Shown in pieces: positions 7,913 through 14,590 of a stretch of DNA of 19,323 nucleotides (positions within the stretch are counted from its first letter, which is position 1; the number at the start of each line of letters is the position of its first letter). A program made the translations under genes and the position numbers. Under the pieces are notes generated by a model. It saw only the letters and a list, made by a program, of their open reading frames with translations. It was not told the origin of the DNA and did no database searches. Source of the stretch: an uncultured Mycoplasmatota bacterium (lineage in GTDB: Bacteria; Bacillota_I; Bacilli_A; RF39; UBA660); assembly GCA_900546275.1 (NCBI GenBank), contig URCH01000017.1, positions 1 through 19,323 on the forward strand. Reading direction: 5' to 3'.

Positions 7913-8125
7913 ATGCAAGTAGTACTCATTATAGTGTCAATATTATTAATAGCAATCGCAATTTTACAAAGTGGAAAAGCAGAGAGTGCTTCTAATGCTA
8001 TTACAGGTGGAAATGACAGCTTATTCGCTAACCGTAAAGAACGTGGCGGAGAGTTATTTATGAGTCGTTTAACTTTAGTATTGGGAATAATATTCTTTAT
8101 AATCTGTACATTCTATGGAATATAA
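7913..8125 (+). CDS. secG: Preprotein translocase subunit SecG
   Basis: 70 residues with two membrane segments (about 3-18 and 52-68) joined by the conserved cytoplasmic loop LQSGKAESASNAITGG...LFANRKERGGELFMSRLT. SecG assists protein export through SecYEG in the membrane. An in-frame ATG at 7907 directly abuts the ribosome binding site AAGGAGG (7900-7906), so the ATG at 7913, with 6-nt spacing, is the likely start. It is monocistronic, with its own promoter and a perfect-palindrome terminator. In many Bacillota secG is next to rnr and smpB; neither is here. Confidence 0.93.
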   Translation: MQVVLIIVSILLIAIAILQSGKAESASNAITGGNDSLFANRKERGGELFMSRLTLVLGIIFFIICTFYGI

Positions 8126-8140
8126 AGAGTTATATATATA

Positions 8141-8161
8141 AACACACATATGTGTGTTTTT
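8141..8161 (+). terminator. secG terminator
   Basis: Perfect palindrome AACACACATATGTGTGTT followed by a short T run. Confidence 0.85.
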
Positions 8162-8162
8162 C

Positions 8163-8191
8163 TTGTGTTTTTAAATAAATTGTGATATTAT
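8163..8191 (+). promoter_or_regulatory. Promoter of the kinase-like gene
   Basis: -35 TTGTGT (8163-8168), 17-nt spacer, -10 TATTAT (8186-8191) with TGTGA directly before it. Confidence 0.65.
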
Positions 8192-8221
8192 ACATAACAT
8201 TAATTAAAGAGGGGATTTTAT

Positions 8222-8983
8222 ATGTTAAAAACGCTTAATTCATTTGATATAACAAAACCTAATATTAAACCATTTTACACTACTTCAAATACAGAAGGAT
8301 ATATATATCATGATGAAGAAAACTTTTACAAACTTTATAGAACAAATAAATCATATATTCTAGAAAGAAAAGAATTAAAAACAAATATGTTGGATGGTTA
8401 TTCATTAGATAACGTAGTATTACCAAAAGGTAAAATTAAATTAAATAAAAAATTTAGGGGTATATATACAGATTATGTTAAAGATTCATATCCACTATAT
8501 GATTTTAAATTTGTAAACAATAAAGCAAATGATTTTTTTATGATATTAGATCAAGCTTCAAATACTTTAAAAAAAATTCATGAAGCTCAAATAGTTGTAT
8601 CAGATCTTAGTTTTGATAACATAATATTTGATAAAAATAAAAACCATTATTTTATAGACTTTGATAGTTGTTCACTTAATAATGTTCCAGGAGATAAGGT
8701 TCCATATATAACTAATAGATTTGTTTTAAGTAGATGCGCTAGTTATGAAATAGATTATAACTATGATAGAATTTCATTTTATTTATCACTATTATATTTT
8801 ATCTTTAATAAAGAAGTACATGAATTAAGTATCAAAGAATATGATGAAGTTAGTGAGAAAATAAAAACATTAAAAAACATAAGAAAAATATTTATTAAAT
8901 TAAAAGAAACAGAATTAAAAATACCTGAAGTACCATATATTAATGAATACATAGAAAAAGAAACTCATATTTTTACTAGATAA
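8222..8983 (+). CDS. Protein-kinase-fold protein, orphan
   Basis: 253 residues, soluble. The C-terminal lobe shows a kinase catalytic loop: LKKIHEAQIVVSDLSFDNII with Asp128 and Asn133, then HYFIDFDSCSL with a DFG-like metal-binding Asp146. The N-lobe candidate ATP Lys is K37 in NFYKLYR, with Glu48 or Glu51 as partner; no Gly-rich loop is evident. This resembles small aminoglycoside-phosphotransferase/RIO-like kinases and fits no named family I know. The substrate may be a protein or a small molecule. The start follows AGAGGGGAT. It forms its own unit, with a promoter at 8163 and a terminator that contains the stop codon. Confidence 0.7.
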   Translation: MLKTLNSFDITKPNIKPFYTTSNTEGYIYHDEENFYKLYRTNKSYILERKELKTNMLDGYSLDNVVLPKGKIKLNKKFRGIYTDYVKDSYPLYDFKFVNNKANDFFMILDQASNTLKKIHEAQIVVSDLSFDNIIFDKNKNHYFIDFDSCSLNNVPGDKVPYITNRFVLSRCASYEIDYNYDRISFYLSLLYFIFNKEVHELSIKEYDEVSEKIKTLKNIRKIFIKLKETELKIPEVPYINEYIEKETHIFTR

Positions 8984-8998
8984 TTATCTAGTTTTTAT
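8975..8998 (+). terminator. Terminator containing the stop codon of the kinase-like gene
   Basis: An 18-bp perfect palindrome, ACTAGATAATTATCTAGT, followed by TTTTATTTT. The TAA stop (8981-8983) lies in the loop. Confidence 0.85.
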
Positions 8999-9041
8999 TT
9001 TATAAATATGATAATATATGTAAGGTTGGGAGTGAAAAAAT

Positions 9042-10640
9042 ATGCTAAAAATAGAAAACTTATCAATTAGATTTGGAACAAAAACATTATTTGAAAATGT
9101 AAACTTAGAATTTAAAAACGATTGTTGTTATGGAATAATAGGTGCAAATGGAGCAGGTAAATCAACCTTTTTAAGAATAATAAGTGGTGATTTAGAATCT
9201 ACAAAGGGAGATATAATAATTGGTAAAAATGAAAGAATATCTGTATTAAAACAAAATCACAATGAATTTAATGATTATACAGTTTTAGAAACTGTTATAA
9301 TGGGAAACAAAGAACTATATAGAATAATGAAAGCAAAAGAAGCATTATATATGAAAGAAGATTTTAGTGATGAAGACGGTATAAAAGTTGCAGAATTAGA
9401 AGCAAAATTTGATGAAATGAATGGATGGCAAGCAGAAAGCGATGCTGCAATATTACTTTCAGGACTTGGAATAGAAAATGATTTATTAGAAAAAAATATG
9501 TCTGAATTAAAAGACAAAGAAAAAGTTAAAGTTTTGTTAGCCCGTGCATTATTTGGAAATCCAGACATACTTTTACTTGATGAACCAACAAATGGATTAG
9601 ATCTAAAAAGCAAAATGTGGTTAGAAGAATTTTTAATAAATTTCAAAAATACGGTTTTAGTAGTATCACATGATAGATATTTTTTAAACAAAGTTTGTAC
9701 ACATATGGTAGATATAGATTATGGAAAAATAACTTTGTTTGCTGGAAACTATGATTTTTGGTTAAAATCAAGTGAGTTAATCCAAAAACAAATGAAAGAA
9801 TCAAATAAGAAAAAAGAAGAAAAAATAAAAGAATTACAAGACTTTATTGCCCGTTTCAGTGCAAATGCATCAAAATCAAAACAAGCAACTTCTAGAAAAA
9901 AATCACTTGAAAAAATAGTTTTAGATGATATAAAACCTTCTACAAGAAAGTATCCATATATTAATTTTGAATTTGACAAAATGATAGGAAGAGAAGGAAT
10001 CGTTTTAGAAAAAGTTAATTATTCATTAAACGGAAAAGAAATATTAAAAAATATAAATATTACAATAAGACCTGAAGATAAAATCGCACTTATTGGTGAC
10101 AATGAAATTGCAAAAACCGCACTTCTTGGTATAATAAGTGGACAAATAAAACAGGATAGTGGAACAGTTAAGTATTCAAATAATGCAAAAGTTTCATATT
10201 TTATGAAAAATCACGATGAATATTTTAAAGATGATATAACTTTGGTTGATTTTTTAAGATTATATTCTGAAAATAAAGAAGAAAGTTATGTTAGGGGTTT
10301 CTTAGGTCGAATGTTGTTTTCTGGTGAAGATGCTCTAAAAAAAATAACAGTATTATCCGGAGGAGAAAAAGTAAGATTATGTTTAAGCAAAATGATGCTT
10401 GAAAAAGGAAATGTTTTACTTTTAGATGAACCAACAAACCATCTAGATATGGAATCAATAACATCACTAAATACAGGACTTGAAAAATATTTAGGTCCAA
10501 TTGTATTTTCAAGTTTTGATCAAGAATTAATAGAAACAATTTCAAATAGATTAATAGAAATTAAAAAAGATGGAACTATAAGAGATAAACAAATGAAATA
10601 TCAAGAATATATTGATAAATTTGGACTAGATGGGGAATAA
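9042..10640 (+). CDS. ABC-F family ATPase (YbiT/YkpA type)
   Basis: 532 residues, two ABC domains and no membrane segments; ABC-F proteins act on the ribosome (translation factors or target protection). NBD1: Walker A GANGAGKST (34-42), Q71, Walker B LLLDEPTNGLD, His210 in VVSHDRYF. The linker (about 240-300), with RFSANASKSKQATSRKK, is typical of the P-site-tRNA-interacting region. NBD2: signature LSGGEK (438-443), Walker B LLLDEPTNHLDMES. Several motifs are degenerate: the NBD1 signature is MSELKD (153-158), the NBD2 Walker A is GDNEIAKT (352-359), the NBD2 Q-loop Gln is absent (FMKNHDEY), and the NBD2 switch His is replaced (SSFDQEL). All the losses fall on one composite ATP site. The start has GGGAGTG upstream. 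The downstream gene starts at or near its stop. Confidence 0.93.
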   Translation: MLKIENLSIRFGTKTLFENVNLEFKNDCCYGIIGANGAGKSTFLRIISGDLESTKGDIIIGKNERISVLKQNHNEFNDYTVLETVIMGNKELYRIMKAKEALYMKEDFSDEDGIKVAELEAKFDEMNGWQAESDAAILLSGLGIENDLLEKNMSELKDKEKVKVLLARALFGNPDILLLDEPTNGLDLKSKMWLEEFLINFKNTVLVVSHDRYFLNKVCTHMVDIDYGKITLFAGNYDFWLKSSELIQKQMKESNKKKEEKIKELQDFIARFSANASKSKQATSRKKSLEKIVLDDIKPSTRKYPYINFEFDKMIGREGIVLEKVNYSLNGKEILKNINITIRPEDKIALIGDNEIAKTALLGIISGQIKQDSGTVKYSNNAKVSYFMKNHDEYFKDDITLVDFLRLYSENKEESYVRGFLGRMLFSGEDALKKITVLSGGEKVRLCLSKMMLEKGNVLLLDEPTNHLDMESITSLNTGLEKYLGPIVFSSFDQELIETISNRLIEIKKDGTIRDKQMKYQEYIDKFGLDGE

Positions 10641-10641
10641 A

Positions 10642-11616
10642 ATGGTAGGTATAGATGAAATATTAATTTATATTATTATCCCATTAATATTTTTAATAAT
10701 AATATACTTTATTTGGAAAAAATATGGAGAAGATGAAAAAGTAAATTCAATTACAAGCAAATATCCTCCAAATAATTTAAATATATTACAGGTATCTTAT
10801 TTATATACTGATGATATTAATGATGAAGATTTTACTCCATTTATGATACAGCTTGCTAAAGAAGGATATATAAAAATAATTAAAGATAAAAAAAATTACA
10901 AAATAATAAAAATTAAAACTCCTAAAGAAGAAATCAAATCTTATTTTATAAAAGAATTATTTAAAGACAAAGAAGAAATAGAAATAAAAAATTTTAAAAA
11001 CATAATATCAAAACTAATGAATGTAATAAAGAAAAAAATAGAATCAAAATATGAAGTTGAAAATGTGTATGAAAGTAAATCATTATCTAAAAAATCACTA
11101 ACAAAATTTATGATTTTTATAATTTATATAATGAGTATACTAAAATTATTAATTGATCTTAAAAATATTAAACTATTTTTACTTTGTATTATAATTCCAT
11201 GTATTGGAATAAGTATATTATTTAAAAACTCAAAAAGTAAAAAGTTAAATATAAAAATAATTGGTATAATAATTTCAGTAATTTTTATATTATTACCAAT
11301 TATATTATTAGAATCAAAAATAGATAATTTTACTTACTCATTTATATATTTAATAAACATAATATTAATAGATATAATGTTAATACTTAATGCACTTATG
11401 CCAAAGAAAAAAACAAATATAATAAAATTGAAAAGTAAAATCGAAGGCTTTAAAAATTTTATAAGCAATAATGATAATATTATTCCGTTAATAAAAGAAA
11501 ATATAGATTATTATTATGAAATATATCCCTATAGTTATATTTTTAAAATAGATAATATTATAAAATTAAAAGAAACTTTGGATATTAAAAATCCAAGTTG
11601 GTACGAAGAAAAATAA
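10642..11616 (+). CDS. DUF2207-type membrane protein lacking the extracellular domain
   Basis: 324 residues. One N-terminal membrane segment (about 7-23) is followed by a cytoplasmic winged-helix-like part (YPPNNLNILQVSYLYTDDIN..., LAKEGYIKI) and then several membrane segments (roughly 150-250). The end (IEGFKNFISNND... YYEIYPYSYIF...NPSWYEEK) matches the C-terminal half of DUF2207/YciQ-like proteins: 'E.GlK.f', 'lPYA.a', 'P.Wy'. The large extracytoplasmic N-terminal domain usual in that family is missing. Function is unknown. An ATG at 10630 overlaps the ABC-F stop, but GGGGA (10632-10636) favours the ATG at 10642; either way the two genes are coupled. The terminator overlaps the stop codon. 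Confidence 0.75.
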   Translation: MVGIDEILIYIIIPLIFLIIIYFIWKKYGEDEKVNSITSKYPPNNLNILQVSYLYTDDINDEDFTPFMIQLAKEGYIKIIKDKKNYKIIKIKTPKEEIKSYFIKELFKDKEEIEIKNFKNIISKLMNVIKKKIESKYEVENVYESKSLSKKSLTKFMIFIIYIMSILKLLIDLKNIKLFLLCIIIPCIGISILFKNSKSKKLNIKIIGIIISVIFILLPIILLESKIDNFTYSFIYLINIILIDIMLILNALMPKKKTNIIKLKSKIEGFKNFISNNDNIIPLIKENIDYYYEIYPYSYIFKIDNIIKLKETLDIKNPSWYEEK

Positions 11617-11636
11617 AAAATTATTTTTCTTTTTTT
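11606..11636 (+). terminator. Terminator overlapping the DUF2207-type gene stop
   Basis: An 11-bp stem, AAGAAAAATAA / TTATTTTTCTT, with an AAAA loop, then a further T run. The 5' arm encodes the last codons and the stop. Confidence 0.85.
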
Positions 11637-11692
11637 GTAATAAAAATTATTAATTCTAATATTATTTATTAGAAAAGTATTGGAGGAATAAT

Positions 11693-12205
11693 ATGATTAA
11701 TAAAAGAAGTATCTGGTTTTTAACACTATTTTGTTTAATTTTAGTATTAAGTGTATATTATGTTACTATGCCAAGTGAGTTATTACTTAGTACTAATAGT
11801 AATTATGTTAGTAAAGAAACTACTGAAGAAACACAAACTCCTACAGTAGAAGTAACAGAAAGTACTATTTTAACAAGTTTAAGAGTTGAATCAGATGAAC
11901 AGATGATGAACGAAATACAAAACTTGCAAACAATATTGACTAATAAAGATTCTACAGTTGATGAAAAAAATAATGCTTATGAAAAAATAAAACAATTAAA
12001 CTTAAATAAAGGAGAAGAACAACAAATAGAAAAACAAATATCTGATACATATAAATTAAAATCATTTGTTAAAGTAAATGGCGATCAGGTAAGAGTTGTA
12101 GTGTTAAGTAAAGAACATGATTCTTCTTTAGCTAACAATATTATGAGAACAGTGCAAAGTAATTACGAAAATGAAATGTATGTTTCAGTAAAGTTTCAAC
12201 AATAA
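11693..12205 (+). CDS. spoIIIAH: Stage III sporulation protein AH-like (SpoIIIAH)
   Basis: 170 residues. The N-terminus (MINKRSIWFLTLFCLILVLSVYY) is the single mother-cell membrane anchor, highly typical of SpoIIIAH. After a Thr/Glu-rich linker come a helical stretch (about 60-120) and the ring-building C-terminal domain (FVKVNGDQVRVVVLSKEHDSSLANNI). SpoIIIAH joins forespore SpoIIQ in the channel between mother cell and forespore. The start has TTGGAGG upstream. The gene stands apart from spoIIIAA-AG, which are not in the window, and is followed by gerE and gerM. An 8-bp inverted repeat (TTCTAATA/TATTAGAA, 11654-11674) lies just upstream; I see no clear sporulation-sigma promoter there. Confidence 0.85.
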   Translation: MINKRSIWFLTLFCLILVLSVYYVTMPSELLLSTNSNYVSKETTEETQTPTVEVTESTILTSLRVESDEQMMNEIQNLQTILTNKDSTVDEKNNAYEKIKQLNLNKGEEQQIEKQISDTYKLKSFVKVNGDQVRVVVLSKEHDSSLANNIMRTVQSNYENEMYVSVKFQQ

Positions 12206-12215
12206 TAGGATTAAT

Positions 12216-12290
12216 CCCTCACTAAAGTCGTTTGGTTTCATAAAATATTATGAATGAATATAAACCACCCAACTTAATAGGAAGTGAGGG
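12216..12290 (+). promoter_or_regulatory. gerE leader: long-range inverted repeat masking the ribosome binding site
   Basis: CCCTCACT (12216-12223) is exactly complementary to AGTGAGGG (12283-12290), whose GAGGG is the gerE ribosome binding site. A smaller hairpin (TTCATA/TATGAA, 12237-12254) lies between the arms. RNA read through from spoIIIAH could fold so as to hide the site. No terminator is visible between spoIIIAH and gerE. Confidence 0.6.
12221..12247 (+). promoter_or_regulatory. Candidate sigma-K promoter of gerE
   Basis: CATAAAATA (12239-12247) fits the sigma-K -10 consensus CATAnnnTA, and an AC (12221-12222) lies 16 nt upstream, as in sigma-K -35 regions. In Bacillus subtilis gerE is a sigma-K gene. 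Transcripts from here would start near 12252-12255, downstream of the CCCTCACT arm. Confidence 0.55.
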
Positions 12291-12295
12291 AAACA

Positions 12296-12502
12296 ATGAC
12301 CAAAAGTATTTTGACTAAAAGAGAAAAAGAAGTGTTTGAATTACTTGTTCTAAATAAAACAACAGCAGAAATCGCAACAGAATTAAAAATAAGTGAAAAA
12401 ACAGTTAGAAATCACATATCAAATGCTATGCAAAAACTAGGAGTAAAGGGTAGAGCTGGCGCATTAATAGAACTTTTAAAAATTGGTGAAATTTCATTAT
12501 AA
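12296..12502 (+). CDS. gerE: Spore coat regulator GerE
   Basis: 68 residues, almost entirely one LuxR/FixJ-type helix-turn-helix: LTKREKEVFELLVLNKTTAE, then AELKISEKTVRNHISNAMQKLGVKGRA (split here only by the recognition helix turn). The wording is very close to Bacillus GerE as I recall it, including KTTxEIA, SEKTVRNHISNAMQKLGVKGR and the C-terminal G.. .L end, so I use the gene name. GerE is the last mother-cell regulator and controls coat genes with sigma-K. A GTG at 12284 is in frame, but the ATG at 12296 has GAGGG 5 nt upstream. The gene lies between spoIIIAH and gerM and ends in a terminator. Confidence 0.9.
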   Translation: MTKSILTKREKEVFELLVLNKTTAEIATELKISEKTVRNHISNAMQKLGVKGRAGALIELLKIGEISL

Positions 12503-12524
12503 AAGCATATTATATGCTTTTTTT
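12502..12524 (+). terminator. gerE terminator
   Basis: Stem AAAGCATA / TATGCTTT with a 3-nt loop, then TTTT; it starts at the last base of the gerE stop codon. Confidence 0.8.
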
Positions 12525-12532
12525 CATATGAT
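12505..12532 (+). promoter_or_regulatory. Possible sigma-E-like promoter of gerM
   Basis: GCATATT (12505-12511) matches the sigma-E -35 consensus KMATATT. After 13 nt, CATATGAT (12525-12532) matches the -10 CATACAMT at six of eight positions. It overlaps the gerE terminator, so the match may be by chance. Confidence 0.3.
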
Positions 12533-12548
12533 TAATTAGAGGTGGACT

Positions 12549-13517
12549 ATGTTAAAAAAAATATCAATTAGAAAATTAATAATATCTTTTTCTGCTTTAT
12601 TTGCGCTTTTTTTAATATATTTAATACCAAATAATGAAAATGATAAAAACAAACTAGAGTATATCCCACAAGAATTAGAATATGTTAATAATGATTTAGT
12701 AACTTCAAGTGTGTTTTTACTAGATAGTTACAATATGCTTGGTAAAACAGAAGTACCAGTAAGTTCCAAAGATATTGAATCACTTGCCAAAGAATTATTA
12801 GAGGTTTTAATAAATGGTGGAGCAAATGAAGATAGAATTCCAAGTGGATTTAAATCTGTATTACCAAGTGATACAAAAATATTAAGTTTAAAATATGATA
12901 AAGATTTAATTAAAGTTGATTTTTCTAAAGAACTTTTAAATACAAGTAAAGAAATGGAAGAAAAAGTAGTAGAAGCAATTGTATATACCTTAACAAGCAT
13001 TAATGGTGTAAATAAAGTAATAATATATGTAGATGGAAATATATTAACTAAATTACCACAAACTAAGATCAATTTACCAAGTACTTTAGATAGAAGTTTT
13101 GGAATAAATAAGGAATATGATATTAATTCAATTAAAGATATAAACCAAGTTACAATTTACTATGTAAATAAGAATAATGATAATTATTATTATGTTCCAG
13201 TAACAAAGTATTTAAATGATGATAGGGATAAAATAAAAATCGTTATAGATGAGTTGAGTGGAAATTCAATATATAACACTAATTTAATGAGTTTTTTAAA
13301 TAGTAATGCAGAACTAATATCATCAGAAAAAAAAGATGATTTAATGCATCTTAATTTTAATGAATATATATTTAGTGATATAGAAGAAAAAAATATTTTA
13401 GAAGAAGTTATATATACAATTAGTTTATCTGTATGTGACAATTATGAAGTAAAAGGTGTTGTTTTTAATGTAGAAAATGAAGAAATTTATAAAACTGTTT
13501 TAAAAACTATTGAATAA
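12549..13517 (+). CDS. gerM: GerM-like sporulation/germination protein with two GerMN domains
   Basis: 322 residues. One N-terminal membrane segment (about 10-26, SFSALFALFLIYLIP) is followed by an extracytoplasmic region with two GerMN-type repeats, roughly 50-165 (PSGFKSVLPSDTKILSLKYD..., VDFSKELL, INGVNKVIIYVDG) and 200-320 (VTIYYVNKNNDNYYYVPVTK, then HLNFNEYIF, VKGVVFNVEN). GerM is needed for normal spore formation and germination in Bacillus and helps SpoIIQ localise. Bacillus GerM is a lipoprotein; here there is no lipobox Cys, so it appears to be held by an uncleaved helix. The start has AGAGGTGG upstream. Together with spoIIIAH it could form part of the mother cell-forespore zone. Confidence 0.85.
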   Translation: MLKKISIRKLIISFSALFALFLIYLIPNNENDKNKLEYIPQELEYVNNDLVTSSVFLLDSYNMLGKTEVPVSSKDIESLAKELLEVLINGGANEDRIPSGFKSVLPSDTKILSLKYDKDLIKVDFSKELLNTSKEMEEKVVEAIVYTLTSINGVNKVIIYVDGNILTKLPQTKINLPSTLDRSFGINKEYDINSIKDINQVTIYYVNKNNDNYYYVPVTKYLNDDRDKIKIVIDELSGNSIYNTNLMSFLNSNAELISSEKKDDLMHLNFNEYIFSDIEEKNILEEVIYTISLSVCDNYEVKGVVFNVENEEIYKTVLKTIE

Positions 13518-13537
13518 AATAAAAAATGTGATATAAT
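13510..13537 (+). promoter_or_regulatory. Promoter of tRNA-Arg
   Basis: -35 TTGAAT (13510-13515, overlapping the gerM stop), 16-nt spacer, -10 TATAAT (13532-13537) preceded by TGTGA. An 8-bp inverted repeat (TTGTTCTT/AAGAACAA, 13542-13562) fills the gap to the tRNA. Confidence 0.75.
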
Positions 13538-13564
13538 TAATTTGTTCTTATTTAAAGAACAAGT

Positions 13565-13641
<77 letters not shown>

Positions 13642-13654
13642 TTAAGTAATTATT

Positions 13655-13679
13655 CGAACTTTTATAGTTCGTTTTTTTT
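13655..13679 (+). terminator. tRNA-Arg terminator
   Basis: Stem CGAACT / AGTTCG followed by eight T. Confidence 0.9.
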
Positions 13680-13769
13680 GTTTAAAAATTATAGCGAATG
13701 AAAAGTGGTCTAATATGTTAATATTTTTTTATTCATAATATAGATTTTTTTGAATATAATAATAATATA

Positions 13770-13798
13770 TTGACGTACGGTAAAAAGTACGTTATAAT
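13770..13798 (+). promoter_or_regulatory. Promoter and operator of the toxin-antitoxin operon
   Basis: -35 TTGACG (13770-13775), 17-nt spacer, -10 TATAAT (13793-13798): the strongest-looking promoter apart from the one at 19200. The spacer contains ACGTAC / GTACGT (13773-13778 and 13787-13792) around an 8-nt centre, a likely operator for autorepression by the antitoxin or TA complex. Confidence 0.8.
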
Positions 13799-13819
13799 TT
13801 ATACATGAGAGGTGATATT

Positions 13820-14077
13820 ATGAGTACAATTAATATAACTAATGCTAGACAAAATTTGTTTCAACTTGTTTCAGATGTTAATATTGGATTTAATCCTATT
13901 ACAATTGTTAATAATAAAGGAAAAAATGCAGTTTTAATATCTGAAGATGAATGGAAAAATATTGAAGAAACTTTATATTTATCTTCAATACCTGGTTTAG
14001 TTGATGATGTTACTAATATTAAGAATACTGAAAATTGGAAAAATGCAAAGGAATATGATCCAAATGAAGACTGGTAA
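13820..14077 (+). CDS. yefM: Type II antitoxin, Phd/YefM family
   Basis: 85 residues. The N-terminal DNA-binding fold is recognisable: MSTINITNARQNLFQLVSDV, then PITIVNNKGKNAVLISEDEW as in YefM, with the region ETLYLSSIPGLVDDV leading to the acidic toxin-binding tail that ends DPNEDW. The antitoxin neutralises YoeB and represses the operon. The start at 13820 has AGAGGTGAT upstream; the in-frame ATG at 13805 lies almost at the transcription start and lacks a binding site. The last 14 nt overlap the toxin gene, the usual arrangement for coupled TA pairs. Confidence 0.92.
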   Translation: MSTINITNARQNLFQLVSDVNIGFNPITIVNNKGKNAVLISEDEWKNIEETLYLSSIPGLVDDVTNIKNTENWKNAKEYDPNEDW

Positions 14078-14342
14078 TTATATTATTAAATTTTCTAAAT
14101 TGGCTGAAGAAGACAAAATAAAATTAAAAAATTCAGGATTAGAAAAGAGTGCAAAAATAATTTTAAATTTAATGATGGAAGATCCATTTTGTTACCCACC
14201 CAGTTTTGAAAAGTTAACAGGTGATTTAACAGGTTTATATTCTAGAAGAATAAATAGACAACATAGAATTGTTTATGAAGTTGATAAAGAAAATAATGAA
14301 ATACATATTTTAAGAATGTGGACTCATTATGATAAAATATAA
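14064..14342 (+). CDS. yoeB: Type II toxin, Txe/YoeB family ribosome-dependent mRNase
   Basis: 92 residues from the ATG at 14064. The YoeB/RelE fold is evident: YIIKFSKLAEEDKIKLKNSG, then PFCYPPSFEKLTGDLTGLYS, RRINRQHRIVYEV and the end LRMWTHYD. The expected catalytic residues are present: Glu49 (FEKL), Arg in YSRRIN, and His88-Tyr89 (WTHYD). The toxin cleaves mRNA in the ribosomal A site when the antitoxin is degraded. The frame is open further upstream, but those codons lie inside yefM. ATG 14055 is a second candidate start. Nothing suggests inactivation. The pair lies just downstream of a tRNA gene, a common site for mobile insertions. Confidence 0.93.
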   Translation: MKTGNYIIKFSKLAEEDKIKLKNSGLEKSAKIILNLMMEDPFCYPPSFEKLTGDLTGLYSRRINRQHRIVYEVDKENNEIHILRMWTHYDKI

Positions 14343-14443
14343 ATGATTGATTTATATATTTGATTTGTTAAAAAAAGTTGTAGACACCAACGGCACCATA
14401 TAGATATTAAAATTGAACTTTTCGAGTAAAAATTTGAAACGGT

Positions 14444-14590
14444 TTGAAAAAGATCGTTTTTATGTTATCATGAATATGTCAAGGAAACTTGCATAAAATA
14501 AAAAAGGATACATTTGATTTTGGTTGATCAAATGTAATCCCTTATGGATATAGCATCTGAAATCACATGGTTGTGGAATCAGATGCTTTT
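14444..14590 (+). ncRNA. Candidate structured small RNA (strand uncertain)
   Basis: On the plus strand: -35 TTGAAA (14444-14449), 16-nt spacer, -10 TATCAT (14466-14471), then three hairpins in a row and a closing hairpin plus TTTT at 14587-14590, which would give an RNA of about 110-115 nt starting near 14478. On the minus strand the same DNA could be the 3' end and terminator of the small ORFs at 14621-15029. I know no family with this structure. Confidence 0.35.
14494..14540 (-). terminator. Minus-strand intrinsic terminator
   Basis: Read on the minus strand, the 13-bp stem (GGAT...ATCC, one bulge) is followed by TTTTTT-A-TTTT. It would end transcription of the minus-strand ORF at 14621-14920. 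Confidence 0.6.

Noticed and set aside
9275..9691. 138-codon minus-strand ORF inside the ABC-F gene (also 9749-9979 and 10291-10545)
   Set aside because: The plus-strand reading is a clear ABC-F protein with motifs in order; the antisense frames are Ser/Phe-rich with no recognisable domain.
13680..13769. Regulatory or coding content between the tRNA terminator and the TA promoter
   Set aside because: Only A/T-rich sequence is visible; no ORF, hairpin or promoter better than chance.
14383..14389. GACACCA matching the tRNA-Arg 3' end (13635-13641), as a possible attachment site bounding the TA module
   Set aside because: Only seven bases match, with no integrase nearby. A match this short can occur by chance in this interval.
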